A DNA stretch of 64,000 nt from Malachius bipustulatus (lineage: Eukaryota; Arthropoda; Insecta; Coleoptera; Melyridae). The translations under genes were made by a program, and so were the position numbers. Below are positions 58,890 to 64,000 of this stretch, piece after piece. A model generated the notes under the pieces. That model ran no database searches and had not been told where the DNA came from. It saw nothing but the letters and a program-made list of their open reading frames with translations. Within the stretch, counting starts at the first letter, position 1, and each line of letters begins with the position of its first letter. Location: NCBI GenBank assembly GCA_910589415.1, contig OU342632.1, positions 14,945,507 through 15,009,506 of the forward strand, in the 5' to 3' direction.

Positions 58890-60606
58890 TATTAAATCAG
58901 GAAAGCGATAATTACTTATGGTCCAGTCGGTAAAGTAAAAAATGTACCCAAAATTCATAAAAAATCTTATCCAAGATTTTCCTTACATAATTGTTAGGGA
59001 AGAGGTTATAGAACATTCAGTTCTGGGGTTTCAGTGCGACCCCCCTCCAAAAAAAAACACCTGTTGTTTAAAAAATCATATTGTATACCTAGGCGGTAAA
59101 GTGGCACTTTTCAGGCCTCAAGAAGATATGGACAGGCGAGGCGCAGCTTCAAGATAGGGTCGTTCTCTATCGTAAAAACGTGAAATTTATTTTACCACCT
59201 AGCGGTGGAAAGAGGCACTTTCTCTGTCTTCGTTAAGTCAACAAAGTTCAATTTTCTTATAGAATAAAAAAGTATTTTTTTCGCTCTCGTTAATCGTTGG
59301 ATACCTATATCAAAAGACACTTATTATAAGCAAGGAAGCTTGAGTTATATCATAAAATAAAGATATCCGGTAATTTTTCCGTGTATGTCATAGCTTTCGA
59401 GTAATTCAATATTTATTTTAAGAAATCGCAAATTTTGTATTTTTTATGCGTGCGAATTTTCGTGCATTTAAAATTGTTGGCGCGCAGCCTCCAGAAAGAT
59501 ATTAAATTTCTCAAAAACCAAACAACCTATGGATAAAAATCAAAATGGATAATGAAGGTGTTTTGTCAATGTATTAGTATACACTGTTTTTCATAGGAGG
59601 GTAACATAGGGAAAACGCTACAGTAAATATTATTAAGGATCCAAGCCACTCTGGTTTAAAAGCACAGCTGATAGTTTCCTAGGAAATTTGGTATAGTTTC
59701 CAACGGTATTTTTTGAAGAATGTTGTTTATTATTGTCAAAGTATTGTTGAAATATTCTTTACACGTATTGCCTATGTTACCTATGTAACACGGTGTATTA
59801 TATACTACATATAATTGATACCTTTCTTTTCGGGAAACACTCAAACTTCTTTTAATTAGTTTTTTTTTTGATATATTCAAAGATTAAAGAGTTATTAGCG
59901 AAAAAATACTTTTTTCACAAAAGGGGTGTTTTATATGGGGAGGGGGGGGACGCGTTGCACCCCTAGAACTGACTTTTGTGTATTTATTTGTATAATCCCT
60001 TAACTAACAATAATAATTATTGTTAGTTTTTTATTATTATTGAATAAAAATCTTAGATAAGTTTTTTTATGAACTTTGGGTACATTTTTTACTTTACCGA
60101 CTCGACTAATATTCTTATAAAAAAATTCTAATTGATTATTTTTGACGGAAAGCATGGATGGGTGTAACGCAATAATCACGAATTTGTTCAGTTTGCCATC
60201 TATAAAAAATAAATTTGTATGAAATTTTTAAACCATCATTGAAAATTTAAACGAAAGGGTTTCGTTTGGAAATTTAGAAAGTTTTACGAGAAATATAATA
60301 ATACAACCGTGGTTGTAAGGGTGAGCAATTCCAGATAAATCAATCAAATATTACGTTACCAATAATGTAAAGAGTTATCAAGAAGAATAACGAAAGAGAA
60401 TTAAAAGCTGGTTAAATAAAGGAAGAAGTAGGTATTACTTATTATAATTAAGCTCAGGAGATAAATTCTGAAGGTACTACTTTTATTTAACACTATAAGT
60501 AAAATCACATCTTAAGAAGATACCTACTGGTGTTTATAATTATTTTATGATATTTGACAGGTACCACTTAAGTAAGGTTACTTATTCGAAATTCTTTCAG
60601 ATATCT
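58890..60606. other. AT-rich intergenic DNA with an imperfect inverted motif
   Basis: CCTAGGCGGTAAAGTGGCAC (59088) is partly mirrored by TTTACCACCTAGCGGTGG (59192). A G-run lies at 59940-59949. No gene is recognised. Confidence 0.4.
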
Positions 60607-60674
60607 GATTGATGATAAAGAAAACACTAACGTTTTAAAAAATTCTACCGATGTATATTGCTGGATATTAACGT

Positions 60675-60720
60675 TACACGTGTTTCACTACTTTGTAGCA
60701 TCTTCAGACGTATGTACTAA
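60675..60720 (-). ncRNA. Hammerhead-like motif, left copy in element d
   Basis: On the minus strand CTGAAGA (60707-60701), a stem GCTAC/GTAGT with AAA loop, GAAA (60686-60683) and the self-complementary ACACGTGT followed by A give the core order CUGANGA, helix II, GAAA, stem III and a UH cleavage site. One extra T between CTGAAGA and the stem departs from the standard core, so activity is uncertain. Confidence 0.5.
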
Positions 60721-61340
60721 ATAAAATTATTGATATAGTAACATAGCAACAGTATGGTAACCTAAGTGATCATAAAACAAGTAACTAGATTTAAATGAAT
60801 TCTTAACAGAACTAACTAGATCATAATATAATTTCTTCAGAATCTTCTTATAGTTGTTGATATAAAGAAGAAAATCAAGTAGTGGCGAACGATATGTGTC
60901 TAGCTGTTGATTTATTACTTTGTATTGTTGATTATGTAAATGTCGGTGGATCTCTAGAGATTTTATAGAGAGAACTTTGTTGTTTGCTGTTAGTAGAAAA
61001 CAATCACAATATAACAGCAAACAACAAAATTGAATTACTTCATCATTGTGATCATTATTTTAAATTAAATTTTCTTGAATCTCTAGAGATCCACCGACAT
61101 TTACATAATTAACAATACACAGTAATAAATGAACAGCTAGACACATATCGTTCTCCACTACTTGATTTTCTTCTTGATATCAACAACTAAGAAGATTCTG
61201 AAGAAATTATATTATGATCTAGTTAGTTCTGGTAAAAATTAATTGTTAAATTAAAAATTAATTTAAATCTAGTTACCTAATTGTTTTATGATCACTTAGG
61301 TTACGATACTGTTGCTATCTTACTATATCAATAATTTTAT

Positions 61341-61386
61341 TTACATACGTCTGAAGATGCTACAAAGGAGTGAAACACGTGTAACG
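61341..61386 (+). ncRNA. Hammerhead-like motif, right copy in element d
   Basis: The same motif in the opposite orientation: CTGAAGA at 61351-61357, GCTAC/GGAGT stem with one mismatch, GAAA at 61372-61375, then ACACGTGT and A. ACGT on both sides can start stem I. Confidence 0.48.
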
Positions 61387-61994
61387 TTAATATCCAAATA
61401 TCCAGCAATATACATCAGTAGAATTTTTTAAAACGTTAGTGTTTCATTAACATCAATCAGAATGCAGAGATTCTACACAGTAAGGGTTGAAAAAATAAAT
61501 TTTATAATTTCAGATATCTATTTGAGATACAAGTCTACTAATAGTTTTCTATTTATAGATGGCCCGATGGCTGTCCCGTTATTGTATATGATCACTCTTT
61601 CTCAAACAGAGACGAATTCAAATAGTTTATAAGGAAAAGATAAAAGGTGGGAAATTCCGTCGGGTAATAAAAATTGAAAAATTTGTTTCTTTGATACGAG
61701 CTACACTATGTAGTCTGCATGTATTCAGAATCTCCGTCACATAACCCATGTGCCATAAAATGACCCGGCACGTTCTGCAATATGTATCGCAGACTTTTAT
61801 GGAATCAAATTCTCTATTTTTCAAGTGTAGGTCAAGCAAGTTCATTTTCTTCAAAGAGTTTTCTTGGAGGTAGTATGATGTATAATTCAAAGCATTTTCT
61901 TCTCATTTCCAGTTTGTTTTCCCACTAGAACGAGTTTAATTAATTTTCTTAAGCGACAGGAGTTTCAATAAGAAGTGCTGTTATGCCGGGAAAA

Positions 61995-62962
61995 TACGGG
62001 GTGGACCAACGAAACGTAACAGGCCTAAGAAGCTGGAAGCTGGAGATATACGTGAAAAATGCCGAAACAGGTCAATTTTGTTATTGAGAGGAACATTATT
62101 TTAATGACAAATATAAATACACAAGTTTATCCTCTTGTCAGGGCTAACAGACATCTCTAACAGACATTGAGTGAAAGTTATACCCAAGACATTTCAAAGC
62201 TACTTAAATTCTATTTCCAACGATATCTCACTTTTGGGTTTCGCTTAAATACAGGCTTACATACAGGATGATCCAAAGAGAAAAAACAGGCCTAATAACT
62301 TGGAAACTGAAAATGTAAACGAAAATCGCCGAAACATGGGAATGTTTCGAAAACTCCTCAATGTTATTGAGGGGGACATCTTTAGGTAACAAATTTAGCC
62401 ACTTGGCAGGGGTGGCTATACCCCTTTGCTTATCATTACAGGGAAAAGATATCGAGCGATCCGTCATTTGAAAGCTACCTGAAATCTCTTTACAACAATA
62501 TATCACTTTTTGGGTTTTGCAAAATTATTACCGGGCGAATCGATAAAACAAGTTTTCTTAACAATAATTATTGTTGCTTCGTTTTCTTCGGAAATGAGCG
62601 AAGATAATAATTTTAAATAAAACAAATAGTGAAATGCGACGTTGTAAAAAAATATGTTTGCCTATTTACAAAAAAAAGTAAGTAATATGAGGTACACCTT
62701 TTTTACCAATTCGCCCTGTAACATTCAGGCGAAACCCAAAAAGTGAGACATGGTTGTATAGAGAATTCAAGTAATTTTCAAATTATGTATCGCTGAATGT
62801 CTGTTCCCTATGATGATAAGCAAAGGGGATGAACCCCTGCCAAGGGGATGAACTTCGGTAGTTAAATTTGTCACCGAAATATGTCCCCCTCGATAACAAA
62901 ATTCACCTCTTTCAACGTATTTTCAAGTTATTAGGCCTGTTAAGTTTTCGTTGGGTCACCTA
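61995..62962. mobile_element. Foldback element K with a duplicated left arm
   Basis: The left arm occurs twice in direct order (from 61995 and from 62262), each with ACAGGCCTAA, a GTTATTGAG phrase and a TCACTTTTxGGGTTT phrase. The right arm (62699-62962) is their reverse complement and ends GGGTCACCTA. Ends lie at TA. The left ends read TACGGGGTGGACC and TACAGGATGATCC. Confidence 0.8.
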
Positions 62963-63615
62963 TAAACTTCAAATGCATTAGTAGGTACTTAACATGTTAA
63001 GCGCCAAGCAAAATTTTGACATTTTCACCACAGGACCATTATCACATTAGTGTTGTACCTTAAAAATAATGCCTATGATGCCTATGGCTACCAACATTTT
63101 TTGTATATGAAGTCCCTTGGTGGCAAATTTTCAATGAGGAATCCAATAATTCAATCTTAATTTTTACTCTTAAAATCCCTATAATTCCTATTTATAAATA
63201 AATTATACAGTGCTTCTCAAAAGCAACGAATAAATTCATAAATATTAGATATAATACCTATAGAATATACAGGAGGAGTCATGACTAGCCAACTGACTTC
63301 AATGACGTAGACGAAATAATGGATGAAATTCTAGGTAGAGGACACCCAGGCAAGTCTAAATCTATGACAATTTTTTTTTTTGCTAACACTTACGAAGATG
63401 TTTTCTAAGTTTGGGCTTAAATGTTAAACGGCGATATCGAGAGCGATATCTTTGCAACGGTTTGCTGAAATGATAGAAAATTGTAACGAAAATACTTGAA
63501 AAGAAACGAATCGCGCACTTTTTTGACATAAACGCACATTTTTACGATCGAATTTTGGAGAAAACGAGATCGAGCTAGAATAGTACAGGATAAATTCTAT
63601 GAAATGAGTTTCCTA
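62963..63615. other. AT-rich intergenic DNA
   Basis: Nothing recognised. Confidence 0.4.
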
Positions 63616-64000
63616 AAATGAACGGCACACTTCGAACAGCTCTACAAAAACTGATAAAAGCAAAAATCTTATACCTATTGAAGAAAACACCTAAACTTAA
63701 ATTTTCGACTTTGCCCACAAATTTATAATCTTCCTCAAAATTCATTGAAAATCTTTCAAAAGCTGCCGTACTATATGAATTTACGGTATAGCCATAGCCA
63801 GAATTTTAAATCTAGGAAACAGTGCCGTACTTGAAGAAAAAGTACTGGATTCGGAGAGTGCAGGAAAAGTGCTATGAAATGAGCTTTTAAAATCGAATGG
63901 CACACTTCGAACAGCTTCACAGAAATAGATTTTAAAATGCAGTAAAATGTTGTTCTTACATTTATCTATTTTTTGTGAAGCTGTTCGAAGTATGTCGTTA
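63616..64000. repeat. Direct and inverted repeats running off the window
   Basis: GGCACACTTCGAACAGCT occurs at about 63624 and 63899 in direct order, both preceded by CTATGAAATGAG a little upstream. The last 30 bases (GTGAAGCTGTTCGAAGTATG) are its inverted copy. This looks like the left part of another foldback whose remainder lies outside. Confidence 0.75.

Larger units (their letters stand above)
60607..61507. mobile_element. Penelope-like foldback element with two inverted hammerhead-like motifs, copy d
   Basis: TTTCAGATATCT flanks it at 60595-60606 and 61508-61519, a 12-bp target duplication. The arms (about 60607-60990 and 61075-61463) are inverted copies. Each carries a hammerhead-like motif beside ACACGTGTAACGTTAATATC. 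The left arm on the minus strand encodes SLEIHRHLHNQQYKVINQQL then DTYRSPLLDFL, which resembles the C-terminal tail of some retroelement proteins (LEI...N.Q....SPLL). That last comparison is from memory and weak. Confidence 0.68.

Noticed and set aside
1..64000. CRISPR arrays, prokaryotic operons or phage genes
   Set aside because: No regularly spaced short repeats with unique spacers and no bacterial coding density; the spliced HAL gene shows a eukaryotic genome.

Overview
The window looks like AT-rich insect nuclear DNA. The one conventional gene is split by GT-AG introns, and the rest is mostly short, old mobile-element debris typical of beetles, bugs and similar insects: tRNA-derived SINE-like copies, Jockey/I-like LINE relics, a BEL/Pao integrase relic, a mariner-type transposase relic, Penelope-like short elements and many long foldback elements. 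I cannot name the species or order. No bacterial gene organisation is present.

Gene content. The 3' half of a histidine ammonia-lyase (HAL) gene runs on the + strand from 2426 to about 9503. Five exons join in frame and encode about 245 residues. The upstream exons, with the Ala-Ser-Gly catalytic motif, lie outside the window. HAL opens histidine breakdown by removing ammonia to give urocanate. Elsewhere there are only isolated candidate exons: 30844-30931 (a terminal exon), 53995-54140 (good splice sites on both sides), possibly 54775-54977, and 57094-57123 (a start exon). A CpG-rich island lies at about 31930-32163.

Mobile elements dominate. A 2.2-kb element at 41988-44196 has about 430-bp terminal inverted repeats and a broken mariner-like transposase (N-terminal helix-turn-helix of the DUF4817 type, DDE catalytic domain). 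Around it are about a dozen almost fully palindromic foldback elements. Most have ends close to TACAGGGTG and lie between TA dinucleotides. Two carry pieces of a related transposase in the loop: element A (4808-6021) the N-terminal helix-turn-helix, and element F (45351-46528) the C-terminal tail. They therefore look like derivatives made by inverted duplication of one end of such a transposon.

A second theme is hammerhead ribozymes. A 432-bp insertion at 6950-7381, flanked by a 13-bp target duplication, holds a complete type I hammerhead fold. Three Penelope-like short elements (4191-4480, 29279-29947, 60607-61507), each with 10-12-bp target duplications, carry hammerhead-like motifs in inverted pairs. 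A decayed hammerhead lies at 4650-4705. Several of these insertions are nested inside the 5.8-kb HAL intron.

Layout: 1-2425 upstream HAL intron; 2426-9503 HAL exons and intronic elements; 10-22.8 kb LINE and BEL relics, a TTAA-flanked MITE and one foldback; 25-27.3 kb two foldbacks; 27.5-32.2 kb hairpins, a Penelope-like element, a candidate exon and the CpG island; 34.8-38.9 kb a less AT-rich block of unknown nature with a 72-bp tandem array; 38.9-46.9 kb SINEs, foldbacks and the transposase element; 50-53.8 kb more foldbacks; 54-57.1 kb candidate exons; 57.9-64 kb foldbacks and a ribozyme-bearing element.
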